The translations under genes were made by a program, and so were the position numbers. The notes under the pieces are model-generated. The model was not told the origin of the DNA, ran no database searches, and was given only the letters and a program-made list of their open reading frames with translations. Below, in pieces: positions 53,521 through 64,000 of a DNA stretch of 64,000 nucleotides. Origin of the DNA: Salvelinus alpinus (lineage: Eukaryota > Chordata > Actinopteri > Salmoniformes > Salmonidae); contig NC_092091.1 in NCBI RefSeq assembly GCF_045679555.1, forward strand, positions 65,613,291 to 65,677,290, written 5' to 3'. Within the stretch, counting starts at the first letter, position 1. Every line of letters starts with the position of its first letter.

Positions 53521-54696
53521 TGTATGCTTACAAATGTTCATTTCCAAGGCTGTGAGCATTGTTCTCACAGTCAGAGCTAGATTCTGGTTGCACTGGTTTG
53601 TGTCGTGTCTTTGTACGTAGCAGAAAGGGCCGCTCAAAAAGGTGATCTGACACAACCTAAACATAAGCCTAAGCCTAATGTTGACGCTCACTGATATCAG
53701 ACAAAGGCCACTTAAAATAAACAGATGACATAATCCAAAGAGATAGGATACGAGCCAAGATGACAAGACAACTTCTTGTGCGTGAGAAAAATAGAAGACA
53801 AGATGATTAGCTGGCAGAGTTCTTCTGAGAATTGGGTCAACTTGCAAATAACTTGTCTTTATACAAACGATACAGTATCTATTCATGGGAAACTAATAAG
53901 TGAATCTACATACTGATGAATGACGGTTCACAGAGATAGATACATCTCTCTGAGATACCAATACATTCATCAAGTCAGCCTTCTGTTTTGTCCGTGTTCA
54001 TTCTGCCCTGCCAGAGCAGAAAAATATATTTATCTGAAATCCCATGAAATCTGTGATATCAACACTGTACATTCAATTCAAATGCCATACCAGGTTTCTG
54101 TTTCTCTCTCTGTGTTCACTATCCTCAGTCTGTTCTGCCCATTATTGGATCCATGGCTTACTGTACTGCACTGTATCATTATCTGGCCTGAGCCATTGTT
54201 ACTGTCACCTCCAATCAATTCTCTCTCTCAGCCACACAGTCAGCCATGTTTTCCTTTTCCAGAGAGGCTGCGGTGTTCTGAGGCGACCTCTTTCTCATCC
54301 CTTCATCTTTCTGTTTGTGTGTGGCTTATCTATGCTACCTACTACGCTGAACCAGTGGGCAGAGGGTAATCACACACAGCCACAGTACACACCGGGGAAA
54401 CAGACGTGTGTGTGTGTGTGTGAAACAGAGAAAGTGTGTGTGTGTGGTATCACATCTATGATAGTGACACACTTTGCCTCCAGGCCTAGGCCCTCTTGAC
54501 GAGTCGTGTCTGGCGAGAAGAGAAAAGCCCCCTTCCTTCCCGCACTCATCATCAAAGATATGAGATCTCACACTGCACTATGCTGCTGCTGTGTGTGGCA
54601 CAGCACGCCCGATGAGCAACACATGATCCTTTCCCGGCAATACTGGGTTAACCCTTCCATTCACAGCAAGAAACCCTGATGCAGCCAACTGAGCTA
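53521..54696. other. unannotated spacer
   Basis: Frames of 130-150 codons at 53488-53886, 53920-54369 and 54044-54499 overlap on both strands, lack domains and are regarded as chance. A short GT run sits at about 54404-54446. Confidence 0.4.
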
Positions 54697-56251
54697 CAGT
54701 GGGGCAAAAAAGTATTTAGTCAGCCACCAATTGTGCAAGTTCTCCCACTTAAAAAGATGAGAGGCCTGTAATTTTCATCATAGGTACACTTCAACTATGA
54801 CAGACAAAATGTGGGGGAAAAATCCAGAAAATCACATTGTGGGATTTTTAATGAATTTATTTGCAAATTATGGTGGAAAATAAGTATTTGGTCAATAACA
54901 AAAGTTTATCTCAATACTTTGTTATATACCCTTTGTTGGCAATGACAGAGGTCAAACGTTTTCTGTAAGTCTTCACAAGGTTTTCACACACTGTTGCTGG
55001 TATTTTGGCCCATTCCTCCATGCAGATCTCCTCTAGAGCAGGGATGTTTTGGGGCTGTTGCTGGGCAACACGGACTTTCAACTCCCTCCAAAGATTTTCT
55101 ATGGGGTTGAGATCTGGAGACTGGCTAGGCCACTCCAGGACCTTGAAATGCTTCTTACGAAGCCACTCCTTCGTTGCCCGGGCGGTGTGTTTGGGACCAT
55201 TGTCATGCTGAAAGACCCAGCCACGTTTCATCTTCAAATCTCACGATACATGGCCCCATTCATTCTTTCCTTTACACGGATCAGTCGTCCTGGTCCCTTT
55301 GCAGAAAAACAGCCCCAAACCATGATGCTTCACAGTAGGTATGGTGTTCTTTGGATGCAACTCAGCATTCTTTGTCCTCCAAACACGACGAGTTGAGTTT
55401 TTACCAAAAAGTTATATTTTGGTTTCATCTGACCATATGACATTCTCCCAATCTTCTTCTGGATCATCCAAATGCTCTCTAGCAAACTTCAGACGGGCCT
55501 GGACATGTACTGGCTTAAGCAGGGGGACACGTCTGGCACTGCAGGATTTGAGTCCCTGGCGGCGTAGTGTGTTACTGATGGTAGGCTTTGTTACTTTGGT
55601 CCCAGCTCTCTGCAGGTCATTCACTAGGTCCCCCCGTGTGGTTCTGGGATTTTTGCTCACCGTTCTTGTGATCATTTTGACCCCACGGGGTGAGATCTTG
55701 CATGGAGCCCCAGATCGAGGGAGATTATCAGTGGTCTTGTATGTCTTCCATTTCCTAATAATTTCTCCCACAGTTGATTTCTTCAAACCAAGCTGCTTAC
55801 CTATTGCAGACTCAGTCTTCTCAGCCTAGTGCAGGTCTACAATTTTGTTTCTGGTGTCCTTTGACAGCTCTTTGGTCTTGGCCATAGTGGAGTTTGGAGT
55901 GTGACTGTTTGAGGTTGTGGACAGGTGTCTTTTATACTGATAACAAGTTCAAATAGGTGCCATTAATAAAGGTAACGAGTGGAGGACAGAGGAGCCTCTT
56001 AAAGAAGAAGTTACAGGTCTGTGAGAGCCAGAAATCTTGCTTGTTTGTAGGTGACCAAATACTTATTTTCCACCATAATTTGCAAATAAATTCATTAAAA
56101 ATCCTACAATGTGATTTTCTGGAAATGTTTTTCTCATTTTGTCTGTCATAGTTGAAGTGTACCTATGATGAAAATTACAGGCCTCTCTCATCTTTTTAAG
56201 TGGGAGAACTTGCACAATTGGTGGCTGACTAAATACTTTTTTGCCCCACTG
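54697..56251 (-). mobile_element. complete Tc1-like transposon, inactivated
   Basis: Flanked by TA at 54695-54696 and 56252-56253. The ends CAGTGGGGCAAAAAAGTATT and AATACTTTTTTGCCCCACTG are perfect inverted copies, and the inverted repeats extend about 200 bp (54697-54893 against 56045-56251). About 1555 bp long; carries a broken transposase gene. A different family from the elements at 8093 and 63302. Confidence 0.95.
54911..55885 (-). pseudogene. Tc1-like transposase pseudogene
   Basis: The minus strand begins MAKTKELSKDTRNKIVDLH at about 55885, followed at once by an in-frame TAG. It then reads through the helix-turn-helix ([16 protein letters not shown]) and the second DNA-binding region ([15 protein letters not shown]), to the first catalytic motif [13 protein letters not shown] near 55412. 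The frame is lost between 55412 and 55237. It resumes with [12 protein letters not shown] (second Asp) and [17 protein letters not shown] (DD34E glutamate), ending ITKY at 54911. Length and order match a full transposase of about 325 residues with at least one stop and one frameshift. Confidence 0.92.
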
Positions 56252-56253
56252 TA

Positions 56254-57196
56254 TATTCTTCCTCTGTGAGCTCATTTAACTACTGCACAGGGAAAGGCCT
56301 ATACAAACAATACCGATGTCATCTTCCCTAATGTACAGAGTAAGAGCTGTCTTTCCCTATGGTCATGTTGGCAGTTGTAAGGGCTTGACCTCAGAGTAAT
56401 GGTTTAATCTAGTCAAAACAGAGCAAAGAAGTTTCCTGAATGTGGGAAAGCTTTGTATTATTAAGATGAAACCCACTTTCCATCCATCATTACACAGACT
56501 AGCCACATGACCACCATCCAACCTAATGGTCAGCAGACAACAGCAGTTCTCCATCACTGACTGTGACCCTCTATTTCTCAACACAGCAGCCTATCAATGG
56601 ACATTGGGTGTGTGTCAAACTATGAACTCCGCGGGCCTGGAAATACCTCGGTGCAAGTCGAGACTCAGTTCAGACTTTGTGAGCGAGATGAAAGACATCT
56701 GGGATTTGTCATTGGTCTCTAAAAAACATATGATGCAAATAGAATGGGAAGCCTTGTCTATTTCTGAGAGCGGAGTTATGATTTGTAAGAAAATGGCACA
56801 ATGAGAATGCACAGGCCAGTGTCTTAACAGCCAAACGTGGCTGAACACTCCAGCAGCACTGGTCTGGATGCTAGTGGTGGATCAGTCATAGAAACACATG
56901 GAAGCCATTTGTTGTGTTTTTCCCCCTCTGTAGCTGTGGTCTGGACAGCCTAGCCTAGGCTCCATGTTAATCGGAGTAATGTGTGCAGTTATGTGAGGAA
57001 TATCGCGGTGTAAATTGAGAATCGTCACAGCAATAAGCTGTCCTGTTGTGTCCCTATCCAGAGGTTTAACATACAGAGCTGACATTCTGTCATTGATGGA
57101 TTCCTGCCGTATTCTAAATGTTCCATGGAGCCTTGGTCTGTCCCGAGACATATAGGATGTTAACGTTATTCATTTCCCCTCATATTCCGTGACTCT
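56254..57196. other. unannotated spacer
   Basis: Nothing supported; small frames on both strands without domains. Confidence 0.4.
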
Positions 57197-57781
57197 ATGT
57201 TGTCCGATGCGATGTGGTCTAAACATATAACTCCAACAAAGCCTTTGGTATTTCAATGTGAAACTAATATGACCATACTGATTCCTCTGCCTTTGTCTGG
57301 ATACTCAAATCAACCTAATGTACTATTAGAATATGAAGACAGACAAGTCAGAGGGACTTTTCAATTTCCACATAAGGATTCCCTGCGTGTGGACGTTTCA
57401 ACTGCCAGGCTGCTCTGCTATCCACAGAGGCTCTTAGTTTATTTGTGTCTGCATGGCCTGGAAAAGCTCTCCCTCACTCACTCTCACTCTGAGGCATATT
57501 TTTCAGCTTTCGTTGGCTTAGTGCCAGTGTCAATTCCATGCTCTTCAGAATCACATTCTTTGGCGCTTAGTGATATCTCAGGCCTTCAGACTAGCTCCCC
57601 CTGGCAGATTAAGATACAGGACATGACCGTAAAACAAAGCAAAACAATGCCGGGCACACAGCCGCTTCGCTTCAGCGCTGTGCTAGACACTGGTCCAGGA
57701 AATAGCGTTATGCTCAAATTAGTTGGTATGAATCTCCTGGGTTTTTCACACAGATGCATTTCAAGTTTCAAGTTGTATTAG
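57197..57781 (+). CDS. hypothetical open frame, 194 codons, doubtful
   Basis: The longest non-repeat single-exon frame in the window. It is mixed in composition with no recognisable domain, membrane segment or signal peptide, and begins within A/T-rich sequence without a promoter. Its last eight or so codons run into the LINE tail at 57757, so any real protein would have ended in a transposable element. At this GC content a frame of this size is expected about once per window by chance. Confidence 0.15.
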   Translation: MLSDAMWSKHITPTKPLVFQCETNMTILIPLPLSGYSNQPNVLLEYEDRQVRGTFQFPHKDSLRVDVSTARLLCYPQRLLVYLCLHGLEKLSLTHSHSEAYFSAFVGLVPVSIPCSSESHSLALSDISGLQTSSPWQIKIQDMTVKQSKTMPGTQPLRFSAVLDTGPGNSVMLKLVGMNLLGFSHRCISSFKLY

Positions 57782-57850
57782 TCATATGTACTGGATACAC
57801 ATGGTATACACCATCCAACGAAATGCAACAACAATAAAACATAATAAAAG
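57757..57850 (-). repeat. LINE-like tail fragment
   Basis: TTTCAAGTTTCAAGTTGTAT, TGTACTGGATACACATGGTA and CCATCCAACGAAATGC are a familiar salmonid repeat end. Confidence 0.5.
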
Positions 57851-58084
57851 ATACAAACATAAAGCGCACAATCTCACACACACACTTTGTATGAAATATA
57901 AGAAACAGTAGCTAATAGACTGGACCAATTATATGAAAACAATCATATTCATTATAATAACTACCCTACACAGTACAGGTTCAAGCAACTATTTCGGACG
58001 TAACATGTTTGCGTCGTTCTAAAAAATAATGTTTTGGCATCGTCATCATTCCGCGACTACCAACTCTCTACTAGTCAGTGAACG

Positions 58085-58501
58085 GAGAACCGAGAGCACT
58101 ATCGCTTGAGGTAGCGGAGAGCATCAAGCGGATAAACGCTGTCTAATTTTCAGCTAATTCCTCTTCAGTGCTGGTCGGACACGGACCATACACCATCCCC
58201 GAGTGGATTTTTTGTCTGTGGGTGACCCGAACTGTTGGACGAATTGAAAAATATTATAATTTGGCATCATATCTAAGCAGAAACTAAAGTATTGAGAGTG
58301 GTATCCGAGGTTAGCCAGTTGGCTAACTGGGAAGGTTGCCTAGCTAGCTACTGCTGAGAAAATACGAAGCGGAGGGAGACCCCAGCGGCAAAAAGGGCCA
58401 TCGACGTGAGCTGTATCCTGAAGAGGAGCGCTCCGTTTTTCTGGACACATCAAGAGGAGCCGGAGTCCATTTTGCTGTGTTCTACTCTGATAATTTCGGA
58501 G
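58085..58501 (+). other. fbxw7: probable non-coding first exon, candidate fbxw7 5' UTR
   Basis: This stretch has more CpG than its surroundings (for example GCTTGAGGTAGCGGAGAGC, CGAAGCGGAGGG, GCTCCGTTTTTC) and no long frame. It ends in CGGAG|GTAAGAAG, a near-consensus splice donor at 58502. In known vertebrate gene order FBXW7 lies directly downstream of TMEM154 on the same strand and has non-coding upstream exons, which fits the position and orientation here. None of the F-box or WD40 coding exons is inside the window, so the assignment rests on synteny. The 5' boundary is a guess. Confidence 0.45.
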
Positions 58502-61179
58502 GTAAGAAGTACAAGGAAACGGGTGGTGCCGGCGTAGAAATCGTTACAATAGAGCGGTGGGCCAGACAGTCAGTGGCGGAATGGTTATCTAACTTTAGCG
58601 AGATAGCTAGCAATTCCTTGCTAGCCAGCTGCAAGAGTGTTTCAAATTAAGCTATTTGTAAACATCAGCTTTGCATATACATTGAGAACGAATTAAATGT
58701 GTTAAACTGTGTTTTCAGACGCAACGAAACGGATACATTTGTTGTAAATAACATGACCACCTTGACCTAGCTAATGGGGCTAGCTAGCTAATGTAGTCCA
58801 TATCGGCTAACGTTAGTAGCTAGCTACCAACCATCGGCTGGACTTTAACTAGCACTAGCTAGCTATCTTGCTGGCTGACAAGAAAACACTTTCGTTGCAC
58901 TAAAAACAAGTCTTACGTTGTTTATGTGGCTTGTTTTGTTTCAAGCGTATGCTAATGTTATGTTAGTGTTATAATTTCAGTGATTCGCTGGAGCGTGAGT
59001 TAGCTATCCAACTAGATTGTACCGCACGCTAAATCAAGCTAGCTAGCCAGTCTCCTTTTGTTATGCTAATGCTAGTCATCCAATTTCTGATAGCATAACA
59101 TCCTGACTTAGTCGCTACAACACAGCATGCAAGCACAACTACGTTTAGTTTGTAAGAGCTGACTTTCGAGTTCGATACCTTCGCAAGCTAACGTTTATCG
59201 GATTGTACTTTATCAAATGTTATTTTGCTTAGTGTTTTTTCGTAAGGCTGGTGAAGCAAGGTAAACGTTTTGGAGTGCATCTTACTAGTCGCGAGGAACG
59301 GCGCCAGTGTGAGCCGAGCACATGCTCCTGGCTATGGCATCAGTCAGAGAATGTAGAAATTCGAGATTATCAAGCGAGGATAACAAATGCAACTATTTTT
59401 TGTAAATGTACAATTTCATATAAACCATGCATAAAAAATAAACACGTGCTAACTATACATCTAGCTAATACTGCAATATCTGCACACCTAGGCAAAACGT
59501 CCAAGCACAGTGAGTTCTCATATTGGCTAGTTATGTATTTAAATGGACAGAAATAATATTGTTGTCACTTTAAGATGTTCTGTTTACGTAACCTGTATGG
59601 GTAGCGTTGCAAACGTATCAAAATAGCCTAGATATCACACCGGAATAGTTTTAAAAAAAACTAGCCAACGTGTGCACGGTCCCATTAAAATGACGGGGAG
59701 TAAGAGATGGGTTAGGTTTGATGTGCGGTTTTGAGGTAACTACTGTTACCATCCCAGTATCACTAACTGTCATACTTGACTGAGTTGCCACAGTGAATCA
59801 AGTAAAGTTAACAGTGCATTTCAAAACTTGGTGTCTACTCTTATGAAAGAGTATAGGGTGTCATGTAGGCAATACCTGCATATTCTTCTTATGTAATCAC
59901 TATAGTCAAATGAATTATTGGTCTTCCTGTATGTGACATTTTCCTTATGAAATGTACCTGATGACTCCTCTAACAACTGTAAGGATATGTGATGCAGCAC
60001 GTAGGAATGTTAAACAAGACACCAGTTGAATATTCTTTTCGACTGGGTTTCTCCCCTAACAAATCTGAGCCCCATGAATAGCTACATATAGATCCTCAAA
60101 ATAAAGCTGTATGCCTATAACAATGCATTGTCCTGTAGGCAGGTACATACTGCTAGTCTCTACAGCCAGTTTCTTTCTTCTCAAGACTTCCTGCTGAGGG
60201 TTCTCATGCAATCTTGACAGTTCAGTGTTGTCCCTTTTTGTGTTGTTCCATGCACAAGACAAAATAAAGTTAAATTAAAAGTAGGAAAGTAAGAAAGGAA
60301 ACCCTTTTCTTTTCCTGCTCAAATCATTCCTTTTAACACTCCCTCTGTGCTCTCCTCTTGCTCTCTTTCTCCCTCAGTCCCTCTGTCTTCATAAGGCTTA
60401 GAGCCTTTCTGCTCTCTCCCTGCACAGTGAGTCCTCAATAACTCCTCGGAGCTCAGGCCCTCCACAGACTAACAGAATGGAAGAAGAGAGAGAAGGCCCT
60501 TAAGGACTCCAAGAGATATATAAAACAATGCAGTACTCCTCTCTAATGAAAGCCAGGAAGTGGGACAACCGAAGGGTTTTTTCTCTCAGAATAACAGCTT
60601 TTTTCACACTGTTGTGGTGGTGATGGAGAATGTTGGTAAGAGATGAGTAATGGAACACATTCATGTTCATTAATCCAAATTGTTTATGTGGACTGGCTGG
60701 ATGTTTCTTTGAGGGGCTCTGAAACTCTAAGCCTACGGGCCTGGTTATTAAATTGTCCACTCATTTAATACCCTTTGGTGTCGAGTGGTGATTTATCCAA
60801 GAGGGTTTGCATCATGCTCTTACAGCCATGCAAATAACAGATAACAAAATCATTGCTGCTGCTCTCACAGCATAAAAACATGTACACACACGATTCTCTC
60901 AGTACAGTTTGTGCTTGGAATTACCAAGGTGATACTGCCTGTCGCTACTCAATAACAGATTAACCGACATCTTATACACACTAGTCATGTAATATATAGC
61001 CTAACTCTTGTGAGGTTAACCTCGTCAAGTAGCTTTTCTTTAGTCTATACCATCAATATTAGGTCATGAATATAGGCTATATAAGTCTCCTTCTTTAGCA
61101 TGAGAGCTACACTTTTTTTATTTTTTTAATAGGCACATTCTTCTCCTCTCCCCTTCCTTGTGTCCTTAGTGTCAATATA
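58502..61179 (+). other. presumed first intron of the downstream gene
   Basis: 58502-59180 is rich in AGCTAGCT/GCTAGC motifs. The rest is ordinary A/T-rich DNA. CTCCCTGCACAG at about 60418-60429 could be an acceptor for a small exon, but nothing coding follows. Confidence 0.35.
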
Positions 61180-62318
61180 CACTACAGTTCAAAAGTTTGC
61201 GGTCACTTAGAAATGTCCTTGTTTTTGAAAGAAAAGCATATTTTTTGTCCATTAAAATAACATCAAATTGATCAGAAATACAATGTAGACATTGTTAATG
61301 TTTTAAATGACTATTGTAGCTGGAAACGGCTGATTTTTAATGGAATAAGTGCATAGGTGTACAGAGGCCCATTATCAGCTACCATCACTCCTGTGTTCCA
61401 ATGGCACGTTGTGTTAGCTAATCCAAGTTTGTCATTTTCAAAATGAAATAGTACCCGCAAAACACCAGTCTCAACGTCAACAGAGAAGAGGTGACTCCGG
61501 GATGTTGGCCTTCTAGGCAAAGAAAAAGCCATATCTCAGACTGGCCAATAAAAGATGGGCAAAAGAGCACAGACACTGGACAGAGGAACTCTGCCTAAAA
61601 GGACAGCATCCCGGAGTCACCTCTTCACTGTTTACGTTGAGACTGGTGTTTGCGGGTACTATTTAATAAAGCTGCCAGTTGAGGACTTGTGAGGCGTCTG
61701 TTTCTCAAACTAGACTAATGTACTTGTCCTCTTGCTCAGTTGTGCACCGGGGCCTCCCACTCCTCTTTCTATTCTGGTTAGAGCCAGTTTGCGCTGTTCT
61801 GTGAAGGGAGTAGTAAGTACAGTGTTGTACGAGATCTTCAGTGTCTTGGCAAATTCTCGCATGGAATAGGCTTAATTTCTCAGAACAAGAATAAACTGAC
61901 CAGTTTCAGAAGAAAGGTCTTTGTTTCTGTCCATTTTGAGCCTGTAATCGAACCCACTAATGCTGATGCTCCTGATACTCAACTAGTCTAAAGGACAGTT
62001 TTATTGCTTCTTTAATCAGGACAGCAGTTTTCAGCTGTGCTAACATAATTGCAAAAGGGTTTTCTAATGATCAATTAGCTTTTTGAAAATTATAAACTTG
62101 GATTAGCTAACACCACGTGCCGTTGGAACACAAGAGTGATGGTTGCTGATAATGGGCCTATGTAGATATTCCATAAAAAATCAGCCGTTTCCAGCTACGA
62201 TAGTCATTAACAATGTCTGCACTGTTTTTCTGATCAATTTTATGTTATTTTAAGGCTTTTTCTTTTCTTTCAAAAACAAGAACATTTCTAAGTGGCCCCA
62301 AACTTTTGAACGGTAATG
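61180..62318. mobile_element. foldback element derived from a Tc1-like transposon
   Basis: The left end CACTACAGTTCAAAAGTTTG and right end AACTTTTGAACGGTAATG are both the 5' end of the family at 8093-9659. The left arm (61180 to about 61575) and right arm (about 61590-62318) are inverted copies of the same promoter-proximal part of the transposon; GAGGTGACTCCGGGATG at 61487 mirrors CATCCCGGAGTCACCTC at 61608. The right arm retains the N-terminal transposase region (about 61640-61935, broken); the left arm has lost it. No catalytic domain is present. Confidence 0.82.
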
Positions 62319-63301
62319 TTACCATAATGGTTAATAAACAACTCCTACAAAATATTTTTTTCATGTACAAAGAAGGTGCCTTGCTGAAGTGCCTTGCTGA
62401 GAGTGTGTCTCTCAATGAATCTGTAAATGTTGGTTGGAAGTGGAACCTTCTTGGGTAGAGCAATTAAAAAAAAAAAAAAAAAAGTTTTATTTTCCCAAAT
62501 TATATTTTCTCAGTTGTCTGGATGAAAAACTAACACATTTTGATTTGAGTGCAATTCCCCTTTAATTACACATCTAATGTGTGAGGAATGTACTGTCTAA
62601 TGTGCTGGTTTTGTACTGCCGCTGTTCATTTCATGATAAAGTTAGCAAATAATAGATACAAATTAGTGATGCACCAATATTACATTTTTGGCCAATATCC
62701 GATATTTTCCTTGCCAAAAGAACGATACTGATAACCGGGATAGGCCGTCATTGTAAATAAGAATTTGTTCTTAACTTACTTGCCTAGTTAAATAAAGGTT
62801 ACAAACACACCACACTGATCAAAGTTATTTTGTTGGCATTTACGCATGTCCCCATTACTAGTAAAACATAATCAAAACCTATTTCTTTCACTTACTTGCT
62901 GTGCTGTTTCGTTGTTCATTTGTTCAGTCGTTTAATTCTCAACCCAGATTTCTATGGAACGCCGTTTGTGTCTTTGCGTGTCAAAGATACTATTTAACAC
63001 TATTTGACGTGTCAATTAAGCTTGTTGACCAATCAAGACCTGAATATGACTACGTGTCACATAATTTAAGGCGTTCATAAATTTTTTGCTTAGTTATTGC
63101 ACATAGTGTAATCAATCACTCGTATTTCATGTCACAACGATTCATAGATACATCAATACATGCTATGATTTGCTTACCTACAGTGCTGGTCATAAAAAAA
63201 ATAAAAAAAAGCTGGCAAGCTCATGGATGCAAACAATGTTCTTCCCCAAAAACATAGCAAACGACAATCTGTTTCAGTAGCTATAGTTAGCTAGCTAACT
63301 A
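62319..63301. other. spacer with a SINE tail
   Basis: 62738-62802 (GATAGGCCGTCATTGTAAAT, GTTCTTAACTTACTTGCC, TTAAATAAAGG) is the 3' tail of the SINE family at 52771. A poly-A run lies at about 62466-62483. The rest is unassigned. Confidence 0.55.
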
Positions 63302-64000
63302 CAGTTGAAGTTGGAAGTTTACATACACTTAGTTTGGAGTCATTAAAACTCGTTTTTCAACAACTCCACAAATGTCTTGTTTACAAACTATTGTTTTGGC
63401 AAGTCGGTTTGGACATCTACATTGCATGACACAGGTAATTTTTCCAACAATTGTTTACAAACAGATTATTTCACTTACCCACTGGAATTGTGATACAGAG
63501 AATTGTATGAAGTTTACATACACTAAGTTGACTGTGCCTTTAAACAGCTTGGAAAATTCCAGAAAATGATGTCATGGCTTTAGAAGCTTGATAGGCTAAT
63601 TGACATCATTTGAGTCAATTGGAGGTGTACCTGTGGATGTATTTCAAGGCCTACCTTCAAACTCAGTGCCTCTTTGCTTGACATCATGGGGAAATGAAAA
63701 GAAATCAGCCAAGACCTCCCCAAAAAATTGTAGACCTCCACAAGTCTGGTTCATCCTTGGGAGCAATTTCCAAACGCCTGAAGGTACCACGTTCATCTGT
63801 ACAAGCAACAGTACGCGAGTAGAAACACCATGGGACCATGCAGCTGTCATACCGCTCAGGAAGGAGACTCGTTCTGTCTCATAGAGATGAACGTACTTTG
63901 GTGCGAAAAGTGCAAATCAATCCCAGAACAACAGCAAAGGACCTTGTGAAGATGCTGGAGGAAACAGGTACATATGCATCTATATCCACAGTAAAACGAG
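63302..64000 (+). mobile_element. Sleeping Beauty-type Tc1 transposon, 5' part, runs off the window
   Basis: CAGTTGAAGTTGGAAGTTTA and CATACACTTAGTTTGGAGTC form the outer direct repeat, and GAAGTTTACATACACTAAGT at about 63508 the inner one. This paired arrangement is typical of the salmonid Tc1 group to which Sleeping Beauty belongs. TA precedes at 63300-63301. The 3' part lies outside the window. Confidence 0.93.
63686..64000 (+). pseudogene. transposase pseudogene of the Sleeping Beauty-type element, partial
   Basis: The start ATG at 63686 is followed by a TGA as the fourth codon, then [12 protein letters not shown] sequence, [20 protein letters not shown] (helix-turn-helix), RSSVQATVRE and later VQINPRTTAKDLVKMLEETG. 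Early nonsense and several further changes make it non-functional. Only the DNA-binding region is in the window. Confidence 0.88.

Noticed and set aside
53488..54499. Overlapping frames of 130-150 codons on both strands
   Set aside because: No domains or consistent splice signals, and mutually overlapping; length is within chance for this base composition.
54911..55786. Two separate genes in the Tc1 element
   Set aside because: They are the N- and C-terminal parts of one transposase split by a frameshift, inside 200-bp inverted repeats.
61311..61532. 73-codon minus-strand frame
   Set aside because: It is terminal-repeat sequence of the Tc1 foldback element, not a gene.

Overview
The window is teleost nuclear DNA and almost certainly salmonid (salmon, trout or char). 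The evidence is the repeat set: several Tc1-like transposons including one of the salmonid family related to Sleeping Beauty, tRNA-derived SINEs of the salmonid type, RSg-1-like LINE tails, salmonid palindromic MITEs, LTRs that begin TGTCACG and end CGTGACA, and very long CA/GT microsatellites. Family names come from memory of these sequences; no search was run. Nothing prokaryotic is present.

Layout. 1-7.4 kb: microsatellites, a deleted Tc1 element, a 1.45-kb minisatellite with an 11-bp unit and a 594-bp higher-order period, and LTR fragments. 7.4-11.1 kb: a hAT-like element carrying a nested Tc1 element, a solo LTR with intact target duplication and a MITE. 11.1-22.2 kb: MITEs, a 5'-truncated non-LTR retrotransposon interrupted by a SINE, LINE tails and a second deleted Tc1. 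22.2-35.3 kb: the most striking region, a macrosatellite of five nearly identical direct units (2513, 2511, 2781, 2674 and about 2510 bp). Each unit joins about 0.9 kb of otherwise single-copy DNA, a 29-bp stub of a Tc1 end, and the proline-rich 3' region of an LTR element with its 3' LTR cut at 244 bp. Only the last unit runs on into a complete 358-bp LTR. Unit length varies through an internal 27-bp minisatellite with 13, 13, 23, 19 and 13 copies. 35.3-41 kb: sparse repeats.

41.1-46.5 kb holds the one convincing host gene, tmem154 (plus strand, eight coding exons, about 194 residues): a signal peptide, a short acidic ectodomain, one membrane segment and the conserved acidic cytoplasmic motif of the family. 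46.5-58 kb is rich in hairpin MITEs, SINEs, short tandem repeats and a complete but broken Tc1 element with TA duplications. Near 58.1-58.5 kb lies a CpG-containing sequence ending in a strong splice donor; by known vertebrate gene order next to TMEM154 it is probably the non-coding first exon of fbxw7. The rest, to 64 kb, would be its first intron, with a foldback Tc1 derivative and the start of a Sleeping Beauty-type element running off the end.

Most long open frames in the window are by-products of repeats whose period is a multiple of three or of dinucleotide runs, and are not genes.
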